A DNA stretch of 5,078 nucleotides from positions 1-5,078 of the forward strand of contig DPSI01000535.1 in NCBI GenBank assembly GCA_003527165.1, read 5' to 3'. The notes beneath the pieces were generated by a model that saw only the letters and a list, made by a program, of their open reading frames with translations, was not told the origin of the DNA and ran no database searches. Both the position numbers and the translations under genes were made by a program. The DNA is from Pseudomonas sp. (GTDB taxonomy: Bacteria > Pseudomonadota > Gammaproteobacteria > Pseudomonadales > Pseudomonadaceae). Of the stretch, positions 1-5,078 are shown piece after piece; the stretch's first letter is position 1, and the number at the start of each line of letters is the position of its first letter.

Positions 1-557
1 CTGTCGGCTTCGGTACGGATACCGCCATTGGCGATCACTAGCGTCTCGCCATCGGGCATCCACAGCAGCTGGTGCGGGCCGATGCCGTGGGTCGAATGCT
101 CGCCAGTGCGAACCAGGCGGCGTTCTTCGACGCGATAGATACCGAGTACGCCGCGGCCTGCATCGGCGGTATCGTTCTCGGTGGTGTAGAACCAGTCGCC
201 ACTGGCATGGAACACACCGTGGCCATAGAAGTGGCGGTCCGGAGGGGACGCCAGCACTTGCAGCAAGGTGCCGTCGCGGCTATCGATCAGGTAGCTCTCA
301 CGGCTTGGCCGGCGCCCGACGAACACTGCCAGGGGCAAGTGCGGATGGGCATAGACATCGTGGCAGCGCTCGCTGACCGGGGTGGAAAACACGCGAGTGC
401 CATCGAGCCGATAGCCGACCGCGTAGTGGCGGCCATCGGCATCGTCGCGTGCGGAGAGCAGCAAGGGTTGCTCGGTGTCTCGGGTAAGTGTCCAGCCGCC
501 TACGGCAGAAGCCGCAACCAGAACACTGCCCAGACCGATAAAGGCACGGCGTTTCAT
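1..557 (-). CDS. DUF1513 family protein with Tat-type signal peptide (3' end outside window)
   Basis: The N-terminal 185 codons are present and the gene runs off the left edge. The start is the ATG at 557-555, with GGAG at 568-565 as ribosome binding site 7 nt upstream; only 2 nt separate it from the TGA of the imelysin gene before it, so the two are probably translationally coupled. The protein opens MKRRAFIGLG, a twin-arginine motif (R3-R4 followed by A-F-I), then a mild hydrophobic stretch to about residue 23, suggesting Tat export to the periplasm. The mature part has short repeated blocks rich in His, Gly and Asp: HDVYAHPH at 66-73, YGHGVFH at 111-117, THGIGPHQ at 156-163 and NGGI at 177-180. 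These match what I remember of DUF1513, a family expected to form a beta-propeller. No enzymatic function is established. Its place behind two imelysins and a di-haem protein suggests a role in the same envelope iron or redox module. Family assignment is good; function is unknown. Confidence 0.85.
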   Translation of the reverse strand, partial: MKRRAFIGLGSVLVAASAVGGWTLTRDTEQPLLLSARDDADGRHYAVGYRLDGTRVFSTPVSERCHDVYAHPHLPLAVFVGRRPSRESYLIDSRDGTLLQVLASPPDRHFYGHGVFHASGDWFYTTENDTADAGRGVLGIYRVEERRLVRTGEHSTHGIGPHQLLWMPDGETLVIANGGIRTEAD

Positions 558-559
558 GA

Positions 560-1633
560 TCAGTCTCCGTCGTGGGCGTTGAAGCCGATCTGCACGCCCA
601 GTGCCCGGGCCAGTTCGTTCTGGTGCAGACGGTGCAGGACGTCGATTTCCTGGTACAACTCGTTCAGCCGCGCGCGCCCGGCTTCGTCGGCAATCAGCTC
701 GCTAAACGGCAACATGATGTCGGCAAGCTGCTTGCGGGTTGTGGCGTAGGCGACGTCGATGCGCTTGGTCAGGTCGGCTTGTTCCGCCGGGACCAGCTGC
801 TTGAGACCGTTGTCATCGTGGCCCTGCCATAACTGTTGAGCTCCGGCGAGCGCCGCATCGATGCTGCCGAGCGTGGCATCGCTGCGCCAAGCCTCGGCCT
901 GGAAGGGTTGTGGGAAGCCTTTGGTCTGGCGTCCCAGGGGAGCGCCCAGTTTCTTCTTCAAACCGTCCAAAGCCGTGACCTGCACGCGTAACAGGTCGGC
1001 CACCGCTTCCTGCGATTCTGCGTAACGCTCGTTGGGAAAGCTGCTCAACTGAGCGGCCATGCCATCTTCGTCTTCCCATTCTTGCAGCATCTCAGCGGCG
1101 AGCTTCTGCTGGTGCTCGCCAATCGCCTCCAACAGTCGGCAATAACGTGCCTTGGTCTGGCTGTCGCTGAGGTCGACCGCTTTGTCGTAGAGCACATATT
1201 CGTATGCCGAAAGGCCCTGGAGAACGACGCTGCCGTTTTCAAGGTCGGCCTGGGTCAGCTCGGGTTTATTTTTCAACAGCGTGGTGACCTGGCGCCCAAC
1301 CAGGTTCTTCTTGTCGGGCCAGAATTGCACTTGCCAGGCCCGGTTGCCTTCGCCCATCGGGCCGATCAGCAACGGCTGCAGTCCTGCCCAGGCGAACTGC
1401 GCCTGCAGGAAGGTTTCGCGCGCGCTGTCCAGTTCTTCGTTGCCGGCGCAGAAGGCGATGCTGCTGGCGGCCATGCGTCGGTTGGCTTCGGCCCACTGGG
1501 TATAGCTCGGAAGCAGCACTTCATCAGCCAAGGTCTTACTGGTCTCGGCAAACGGATCGGATGGCGCGCAGGCACTGAGCAGCAGGCCCAGCGCGGTGGC
1601 GGTAAACGCTGAAAGATAACGGTAGGGGTACAT
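560..1633 (-). CDS. Imelysin-family lipoprotein, second paralogue, lacking the GxHxxE histidine
   Basis: The product is 357 aa. The start is the ATG at 1633-1631: it has AAGGAG 4 nt upstream and gives a clean lipoprotein signal peptide, with basic/aromatic residues, a hydrophobic core and lipobox LSAC at 19-22. Cys22 would be lipidated; Ala at +2 favours the outer membrane. The frame stays open to an ATG at 1807, but that start lies inside the upstream gene and would bury the signal. The body is mostly helical and imelysin-like, with LSAYEYVLYDKA at 141-152 and PQPFQAEAWRSD at 241-252. At the family's GxHxxE site the sequence is G140-L-S-A-Y-E145, so Ser142 replaces His. Two cysteines (62 and 165) could form a disulfide. 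It is about 90 residues shorter than the paralogue at 3263-4609 and lacks its Ala/Pro linker and CxxxxC segment. It lies 40 nt after the di-haem gene and 2 nt before the DUF1513 gene, presumably in one operon. The likely role is an envelope iron-associated binding protein; peptidase activity looks unlikely. Family is confident, function inferred. Confidence 0.9.
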   Translation of the reverse strand: MYPYRYLSAFTATALGLLLSACAPSDPFAETSKTLADEVLLPSYTQWAEANRRMAASSIAFCAGNEELDSARETFLQAQFAWAGLQPLLIGPMGEGNRAWQVQFWPDKKNLVGRQVTTLLKNKPELTQADLENGSVVLQGLSAYEYVLYDKAVDLSDSQTKARYCRLLEAIGEHQQKLAAEMLQEWEDEDGMAAQLSSFPNERYAESQEAVADLLRVQVTALDGLKKKLGAPLGRQTKGFPQPFQAEAWRSDATLGSIDAALAGAQQLWQGHDDNGLKQLVPAEQADLTKRIDVAYATTRKQLADIMLPFSELIADEAGRARLNELYQEIDVLHRLHQNELARALGVQIGFNAHDGD

Positions 1634-1637
1634 GTTG

Positions 1638-1643
1638 CTCCTT
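1638..1643 (-). promoter_or_regulatory. Ribosome binding site deciding the start of the second imelysin gene
   Basis: AAGGAG reads on the minus strand 4 nt before the ATG at 1633-1631. The spacing is short but usable. Together with the lipoprotein signal peptide that begins there, it fixes this start over the in-frame ATG at 1807. Confidence 0.75.
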
Positions 1644-1648
1644 GGCAG

Positions 1649-1672
1649 GCCGGACAGTTTCGGCGGTCCGGC
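1649..1672 (-). other. Intercistronic hairpin between the di-haem and second imelysin genes
   Basis: GCCGGAC at 1649-1655 and GTCCGGC at 1666-1672 form a perfect 7-bp GC-rich stem with a 10-nt loop. It starts immediately after the stop codon of the di-haem gene (TAG, 1676-1674) and ends 5 nt before the next gene's ribosome binding site. No T-tract follows on the minus strand, so it is not a standard terminator. It could stabilise the upstream message or tune expression between the two genes. The structure is seen in the sequence; the function is a guess. Confidence 0.45.
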
Positions 1673-1673
1673 G

Positions 1674-3089
1674 CTAGAGTGATTCGAGAAAAGCCAGCAG
1701 GGCGCTGCGTTCGTTACTGTCGAAGCCGAGCACGGACTGCTTGGCCTGTTCGGCTTCGCCCCCGTGCCAGAGTATGGCTTCGAGCAGGTTGCGGGCACGT
1801 CCGTCATGCAGGAACTGGGTATGCCCGCTGACCGTTTCGGTCATGCCGATGCCCCACAGCGGCGGCGTACGCCACTCGCTGCCGCTGGCTTCGAACTCGG
1901 GTCGGTGATCGGCAAGTCCTTCACCCATGTCATGCAACAGCAGATCGGTGTAAGGGCGGATGACCTGATGGGCCTGTTCCGGCTCGGCGGCCTCACCCGT
2001 GGTGAATGTCGGCACATGGCAATTCTGGCAGCCGGCGCGGTGGAACAACGTCTTGCCTGCAAGGACCTGCGGATCGTCGACGTTGCGCCGCGCCGGTACG
2101 CCGAGGTTGCGGGTATAGAACAGCACCAAGCCAAGAATGTTATCGCTGACTTCAAGGTCGCCGCCATCGGGCATCGCCCGGCAATCCGGTTGTCGTTCGG
2201 TGCAGCTGCTACCAGTAAAAAGACTGGTGGTAAGGCCCATGTCGTTGAAGAAGGCATCGGCGTTCTGCTGGTTCAGATTCGGTTGCCCGGCCTTCCAGCC
2301 GAAGCGGCCGATCGCCGTCTCGCCTGTGCTCTGATCGAAGACACGGTTGGGGCGCCCGGAAATACCGTTGCCATCGCGATCGTCCGGATCGGCGTTGGCC
2401 AGTAGAGCGGATTCGGGAATAGCTTCCAGCAATCCGAGCCCGATCATGGCCGGCGCCACGCGGACGGAGAACTGGGTCTGCGGATGCATCGGGCCGTAGC
2501 CCAGCTCGGTGACCTCCAACTGTGGGGTTCGCAACTCGACTTCGAAGCCATCGGCGAAGCGCTCGGACCGGGTGTCGTAGCTCAATCGGACCTTACCTTC
2601 GGGCGCCACGCCCGGGATCGCCATGTCCTGCAGCTGTCCGCCGTAGGTGGGTTCCGGCGCGATGCCTCGCTGACTGACGACTTCGGCGTGCTCCGCGCCG
2701 GCAGGAATGGATAGCCGCACCAGCATCGACACGGCATTGCCACGTTCGGCTTCTGCCGGGCGGCCGCGTCCATCCTTGATATGACAGTTCTGGCAGGCGT
2801 TGGTGTTGATCAGCGGGCCGAGCCCGTCGCGAGCCGTGGTGGAAGAGGGCGCAATTACCCAGGGGTTGCGGAAAAAGCTGTTGCCGACGCTGAAGTCCAG
2901 GCGCCGGAGCGGAGTCAGGTTGGCAGAGGGCAATGAAAAGGCGTTCTGGTCGAATTTCATCACGGTGGCTTCACCAGCGGAAAGCGCCTCGCCTGGCTCG
3001 GCCTGCGTGAAACGCGGCGTCTGCTCTCCGCAGCCGACCAGGCCAAAGGCCAGCAGCAAGGCGGTAGCAGAACGGAAAAGCGGGTGCAT
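1674..3089 (-). CDS. Di-haem cytochrome c lipoprotein, DUF1111/DHOR family (putative peroxidase or 'thiol oxidoreductase')
   Basis: The product is 471 aa, a normal length for this family. The start ATG at 3089-3087 gives a lipoprotein signal peptide with lipobox LVGC at 17-20, placing the protein on the periplasmic side of a membrane. There is no clear Shine-Dalgarno sequence, so translation may be modest. Two covalent c-haem sites are visible and identical: C99-Q-N-C102-H103 and C354-Q-N-C357-H358. Family landmarks include the N-terminal block around SFFRNPWVIAPSST (71-84), LINTNACQNCH (93-103), DRDGNGISGRPNRV (237-250), GRFGWKAGQPNL (261-272), LHDMGEGL (385-392) and SGHTQFLHDGRARN (421-434). 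Met388 and the His residues of the last block are candidate distal haem ligands. Cys296 and Cys303 may pair. The family is distantly related to the MauG/CcpA di-haem peroxidases; a thiol oxidoreductase activity is only a database label. It heads the tight trio with imelysin 2 and DUF1513. A redox role, such as oxidising iron or a partner, is inferred. Confidence 0.93.
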   Translation of the reverse strand: MHPLFRSATALLLAFGLVGCGEQTPRFTQAEPGEALSAGEATVMKFDQNAFSLPSANLTPLRRLDFSVGNSFFRNPWVIAPSSTTARDGLGPLINTNACQNCHIKDGRGRPAEAERGNAVSMLVRLSIPAGAEHAEVVSQRGIAPEPTYGGQLQDMAIPGVAPEGKVRLSYDTRSERFADGFEVELRTPQLEVTELGYGPMHPQTQFSVRVAPAMIGLGLLEAIPESALLANADPDDRDGNGISGRPNRVFDQSTGETAIGRFGWKAGQPNLNQQNADAFFNDMGLTTSLFTGSSCTERQPDCRAMPDGGDLEVSDNILGLVLFYTRNLGVPARRNVDDPQVLAGKTLFHRAGCQNCHVPTFTTGEAAEPEQAHQVIRPYTDLLLHDMGEGLADHRPEFEASGSEWRTPPLWGIGMTETVSGHTQFLHDGRARNLLEAILWHGGEAEQAKQSVLGFDSNERSALLAFLESL

Positions 3090-3120
3090 CGGTGATACCA
3101 GGGGTCGTGACAGGGCAGCA

Positions 3121-3129
3121 ATCTTAGCA
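3121..3129 (-). promoter_or_regulatory. Candidate extended -10 promoter for the di-haem/imelysin/DUF1513 operon
   Basis: On the minus strand TGC-TAAGAT (3129-3121) fits an extended -10 element (TGn followed by a 4/6 match to TATAAT). Transcription would begin near 3114, leaving about 25 nt of leader before the ATG at 3089. No good -35 hexamer is present at 16-18 nt spacing, as can be the case for extended -10 promoters. It lies downstream of a strong terminator, where a new promoter would be needed unless readthrough feeds the operon. Confidence 0.35.
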
Positions 3130-3147
3130 GGCTAATGGAACTTGAAT

Positions 3148-3166
3148 AAGAGCAATTTGCATTTGC
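3148..3166 (-). promoter_or_regulatory. Weak Fur-box-like site upstream of the di-haem gene
   Basis: The minus strand reads GCAAATGCAAATTGCTCTT here. It has two tandem GCAAAT hexamers resembling the GATAAT repeats of the Fur box, but the third half-site is poor. By hand it matches 10 of 19 consensus positions. The position, about 20 nt upstream of the candidate -10 element, suits a regulator. The site also falls inside a larger dyad (GCAAT 3152-3156, ATTGC 3169-3173). Taken alone this is weak evidence. Confidence 0.2.
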
Positions 3167-3216
3167 AGATTGCCTCGCCTAGCCGAACGAACGCTGGGCG
3201 CAGTTAATCGCAGGCG

Positions 3217-3249
3217 AAAAACGGAGGGCGGCATCGCGCCGCCCTCCGT
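3217..3249 (-). terminator. Rho-independent terminator after the first imelysin gene
   Basis: A perfect 12-bp stem, ACGGAGGGCGGC at 3221-3232 with its complement at 3238-3249, encloses the 5-nt loop 3233-3237. On the minus strand it is followed by a run of five T (plus-strand A at 3217-3221, the last within the stem). It begins 13 nt after the stop codon at 3265-3263. There is no T-tract on the plus-strand side, so it acts on minus-strand transcripts. It should separate the first imelysin message from the three-gene operon downstream, fully or partly. Confidence 0.88.
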
Positions 3250-3262
3250 CACATACGCCGGG

Positions 3263-4609
3263 TCAGAACTGGTGATCAGCCGTGTCCGGGTTCAGATCGC
3301 TGATGCCCAGCGCGGCGGCGGCTTTCTCGATGGAAGCGGTCTGCTGCACCAGGGCAGAGATCGCGGCGCGTACCTTCTCCTGACCTTCGCTGTTGTCGGG
3401 GCCGATCAGCTGGTCGAAGGCTTCGCCTTCCTCGGCGCTGGCGACCAGCACTTGCAGCTTGGCCTCGGTGGTTTCCAGATCAGTTTTGAGGGTAGTGCTG
3501 ACTTGCGGGTCGGTACCGTCCACCAGCGATGCCAAGCTCGGGCCCCTGAGTGTGCTGCCATCCACGCGCTTGTACTCTCCAAGGTAGACGTTACGGATGC
3601 CCCTGGCATTGTAGTAGTGTGAGTTGTGTGTGTTGTCGCTGAAGCAATCGTGCTCGTCCTCGGGCGAGTTGGCTTCCAGAGCGACCTTCATGCGTTCGCC
3701 GGCCAGCTCGCCGAGCGACAGGCTACCCATGCCGAAGAACATCTTGCGCAGACCATTTTCAGCAGACTCGCTTTCCAGGCTGGCGCGGTAGTTGTCGGAG
3801 ACGCCGGGTGCCCACTCGCCGACCATTTCCTCCAGATCACTGACCAGCAATTGGGTGGCGGCTTTTAAGTAGGCACGGCGGCGATCGCAGTTGCCACCGG
3901 TGCAGCCCTCACCCTCAATGAAGTCGCTGACCGGACGTTCGCCCGCACCGGCATCGGTACCGTTCAGGTCCTGGCCCCAGAGAAGGAATTCGATGGCGTG
4001 GTAGCCGGTAGCGACGTTGGCTTCGGAACCGGCCAGTTCGTTCAGGCTGGCAAGCTTCTCGCCGGTGATTTCGCTGACGTCGATTTTGCCTTCGCCAATC
4101 TGCAGCTCCTTATTGGCGATGATGTTGGCGGTGGCGCCAGGGTTGCCAAGGGCGTGTTGATAGTCACCCTTGACGTAGTCGATCATGCCTTCGTCCAGCG
4201 GCCAGGCGTTGAGCTGACCTTCCCAATCGTCTACCACTGGATTACCGAAGCGGAACACTTCGCTCTGCATGTAGGGCACGCGGGCGGCCAGCCAGGCGTC
4301 CTTGGCGGCCTGCAGGGTTTCCTCGGTCGGATCGGCGAGCAGGGCGTCGACGGCTTCCTGGAGTTTCACTGCGGTGTTCTGCGCATCGCTGAAGACGGCA
4401 TGCGCGATGTCCGCATAATGCTTCACCACTGCCTGCGCGGCCTCGTCGTTCACGGTCTCTGTCGCTGGCGCGCTCGCTGCCGGCTCGCTCTGGGTAGTGG
4501 CTTGCGGGGCGGCGGCCTGTTCGGCTGGCGCTTTGTCTTCGCCGCAACCAGCGAGTGATATGGCGACAGCCAACAGGCTGGCGGTGGCCCAGACGGGAGT
4601 GCGTGGCAT
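3263..4609 (-). CDS. icmP: Imelysin-family lipoprotein with intact GxHxxE motif (IcmP/IrpA-like)
   Basis: The product is 448 aa. The start is the ATG at 4609-4607, chosen for its AAAGGA ribosome binding site and the lipoprotein signal peptide it begins: hydrophobic core at 8-20 and lipobox LAGC at 19-22, with lipidation at Cys22. The upstream in-frame TTG at 4678 is rejected. Residues 23-56 form an Ala/Pro/Glu/Thr-rich linker that would hold the domain off the membrane. The imelysin domain follows, with the signature G202-Y-H204-A-I-E207 in GYHAIEFLLWGQDLNG, a C236-x4-C241-x-R-R segment, and the polar stretch HDCFSDNTHNSHYYNARG at 320-337. Imelysin proteins occur in iron uptake (EfeO, cyanobacterial IrpA). 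The Pseudomonas aeruginosa member IcmP was described as an insulin-cleaving metalloproteinase, and I use that symbol by resemblance recalled from memory. A Fur-like site in its promoter fits iron repression. It carries its own terminator and precedes a di-haem/imelysin/DUF1513 operon. The likely role is metal binding at the outer membrane or periplasm; the symbol is less certain than the family. Confidence 0.92.
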   Translation of the reverse strand: MPRTPVWATASLLAVAISLAGCGEDKAPAEQAAAPQATTQSEPAASAPATETVNDEAAQAVVKHYADIAHAVFSDAQNTAVKLQEAVDALLADPTEETLQAAKDAWLAARVPYMQSEVFRFGNPVVDDWEGQLNAWPLDEGMIDYVKGDYQHALGNPGATANIIANKELQIGEGKIDVSEITGEKLASLNELAGSEANVATGYHAIEFLLWGQDLNGTDAGAGERPVSDFIEGEGCTGGNCDRRRAYLKAATQLLVSDLEEMVGEWAPGVSDNYRASLESESAENGLRKMFFGMGSLSLGELAGERMKVALEANSPEDEHDCFSDNTHNSHYYNARGIRNVYLGEYKRVDGSTLRGPSLASLVDGTDPQVSTTLKTDLETTEAKLQVLVASAEEGEAFDQLIGPDNSEGQEKVRAAISALVQQTASIEKAAAALGISDLNPDTADHQF

Positions 4610-4616
4610 GGCGGGT

Positions 4617-4622
4617 TCCTTT
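4617..4622 (-). promoter_or_regulatory. Ribosome binding site deciding the start of the first imelysin gene
   Basis: AAAGGA reads on the minus strand with 7 nt between it and the ATG at 4609-4607. It supports this start over the in-frame TTG at 4678-4676, which would lie at or just upstream of the predicted transcription start. Confidence 0.75.
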
Positions 4623-4681
4623 GCTTGCGGGTGGTATTTGGCGGATGTCGATGAAAAGGATGCGACGATCCGATGCAAGGC

Positions 4682-4710
4682 ATAATGCGAAAGATTTTCA
4701 TTTTGTGCAA
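4682..4710 (-). promoter_or_regulatory. Candidate sigma-70 promoter of the first imelysin gene
   Basis: On the minus strand TTGCAC (4710-4705) and CATTAT (4687-4682) are separated by exactly 17 nt. The -35 matches the consensus at 3 of 6 positions and the -10 at 4 of 6, so this is a modest promoter. The start of transcription would be near 4675, giving a leader of about 66 nt. The spacer is AT-rich against a GC-rich background and holds a Fur-box-like sequence. Confidence 0.42.
4687..4705 (-). promoter_or_regulatory. Candidate Fur box in the imelysin promoter
   Basis: The minus strand reads CAAAATGAAAATCTTTCGC. By hand it matches the 19-bp Fur consensus GATAATGATAATCATTATC at 13 positions, including the central run of T-G-A and A-A-T-C. 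It fills the spacer of the candidate promoter and touches both hexamers, so a bound Fe-Fur dimer would block RNA polymerase. Iron-regulated imelysin genes are known in other bacteria, which supports the reading. It is a hand match without a weight matrix. Confidence 0.42.
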
Positions 4711-4755
4711 AGAAATTGCGTGCAGCAGGTCGCGCTTCGCCTTAGGCAGTGCCGC

Positions 4756-4761
4756 TAGAAT
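4756..4761 (+). promoter_or_regulatory. Candidate -10 element for the LemA-family gene
   Basis: TAGAAT matches TATAAT at 5 of 6 positions and lies 32 nt before the ATG, implying a leader of about 26 nt. I see no convincing -35 hexamer at the right distance (the position 17 nt upstream reads CGCTTC), so this is tentative. Confidence 0.3.
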
Positions 4762-4793
4762 GCCATCCCGATAGCTGGTTTCTGGAGAGTCCG

Positions 4794-5078
4794 ATGAGCC
4801 CGAGCGCTGTGGTTGCACTGGTTGTGCTGTTTCTGATCGCTGCCTATGCGGTGGTTCTCTATAACGGTCTGGTGCGTCTCAAGCACGGCGTCAGCAAGGC
4901 CTGGTCGAATATCGACGTGCTGCTGCACCAGCGCCACGAGGAACTGCCAAAGCTGGTCGAGACCTGCAAGCAGTACATGCAGCACGAACGCAACACCCTG
5001 GAACAGGTCGTTAATGCCCGCAACGCTGTCTCCAGTGCGCGCGAACAGGGCGATTTAGGCGCTCTAGGGCAGGCTGAA
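4794..5078 (+). CDS. lemA: LemA family membrane protein (3' end outside window)
   Basis: The N-terminal 95 codons are present and the frame is open to the right edge. The ATG at 4794-4796 has GGAG at 4784-4787, 6 nt upstream. Residues 6-24 form one hydrophobic membrane segment, the N-terminal anchor usual for LemA. It is followed by the family signature: YNGLVRLKHGV at 23-33, AWSNIDVLLHQR at 36-47, ELPKLVETCKQYM at 50-62, then HERNTLEQVVNAR at 64-76. The rest is predicted to be a long helical bundle. LemA proteins are often next to TPM-domain or M48-type membrane genes, and their molecular role is unknown. This family is unrelated to the Pseudomonas syringae sensor kinase once also called LemA. 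It is divergent from the imelysin gene and shares the 184-nt region between them, but nothing in its sequence suggests an iron role. Confidence 0.92.
   Translation, partial: MSPSAVVALVVLFLIAAYAVVLYNGLVRLKHGVSKAWSNIDVLLHQRHEELPKLVETCKQYMQHERNTLEQVVNARNAVSSAREQGDLGALGQAE

Noticed and set aside
72..749. 225-codon open frame on the plus strand
   Set aside because: It spans the junction of the DUF1513 and imelysin genes in antisense, with no family resemblance or ribosome binding site context.
1649..1672. Terminator after the di-haem gene
   Set aside because: The 7-bp stem has a 10-nt loop and no following T-tract, and the next gene starts 16 nt further on. It is kept only as an intercistronic hairpin.
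1634..1807. N-terminal extension of the second imelysin to the ATG at 1807
   Set aside because: The extension overlaps the end of the di-haem gene, is rich in Ser/Pro/Asn with no fold signal, and would bury the lipoprotein signal peptide.
1764..2405. 213-codon open frame on the plus strand
   Set aside because: It lies wholly antisense to the di-haem gene, whose haem motifs and signal peptide are unmistakable. Long antisense frames are expected in GC-rich codon-biased genes, and the translation resembles no family I know.
3998..4558. 186-codon open frame on the plus strand
   Set aside because: It is antisense to the first imelysin gene, including its signature motif, and has low-complexity Gly/Val/Leu composition typical of a shadow frame.
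4610..4678. N-terminal extension of the first imelysin to a TTG at 4678
   Set aside because: It lacks a ribosome binding site, lies at the predicted transcription start, and would place the lipobox far inside the protein.
4755..4985. 76-codon open frame on the minus strand overlapping LemA
   Set aside because: It is antisense to the conserved LemA signature region and has no coding resemblance.

Overview
This is a GC-rich gammaproteobacterial chromosomal segment, most likely from Pseudomonas or Stutzerimonas. That placement is an inference from the gene family combination, the codon and GC character, and strong AAGGA-type ribosome binding sites; no species marker is present. Five protein-coding genes fill almost the whole window. 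I see no RNA gene, mobile element, CRISPR array or frameshifted gene. No stretch over 300 bases lacks a gene.

Four genes lie on the minus strand and read from right to left. The first is an imelysin-family lipoprotein with an intact GxHxxE motif (4609-3263), resembling IcmP/IrpA proteins. It is followed by a strong intrinsic terminator. Next is a di-haem cytochrome c lipoprotein of the DUF1111/DHOR 'thiol oxidoreductase' family (3089-1674), then a second, shorter imelysin lipoprotein whose GxHxxE histidine is replaced by serine (1633-560). Last is a DUF1513 protein with a Tat-type signal peptide (557 to beyond the left edge). The last three genes are tightly packed (40 and 2 nt gaps) and look like one transcription unit. 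On the plus strand at the right edge, a divergent gene encodes a LemA-family membrane protein (4794 to beyond the right edge).

The four minus-strand genes make a coherent cell-envelope module. Three are lipoproteins exported by Sec, one is a probable Tat substrate, and one carries two covalent haems. Imelysin domains are known from iron uptake (EfeO, IrpA), so the most economical reading is an envelope iron-acquisition or iron-handling module. It is loosely analogous to EfeUOB, with a di-haem protein in place of the haem peroxidase EfeB. A sequence matching the Fur box at 13 of 19 positions sits exactly between plausible -35 and -10 elements of the first gene, which supports iron regulation. 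A weaker Fur-like site and an extended -10 element lie before the di-haem gene.

The family-level assignments are secure. The joint function of the module, the regulator sites and the promoters are inference from the bare sequence.
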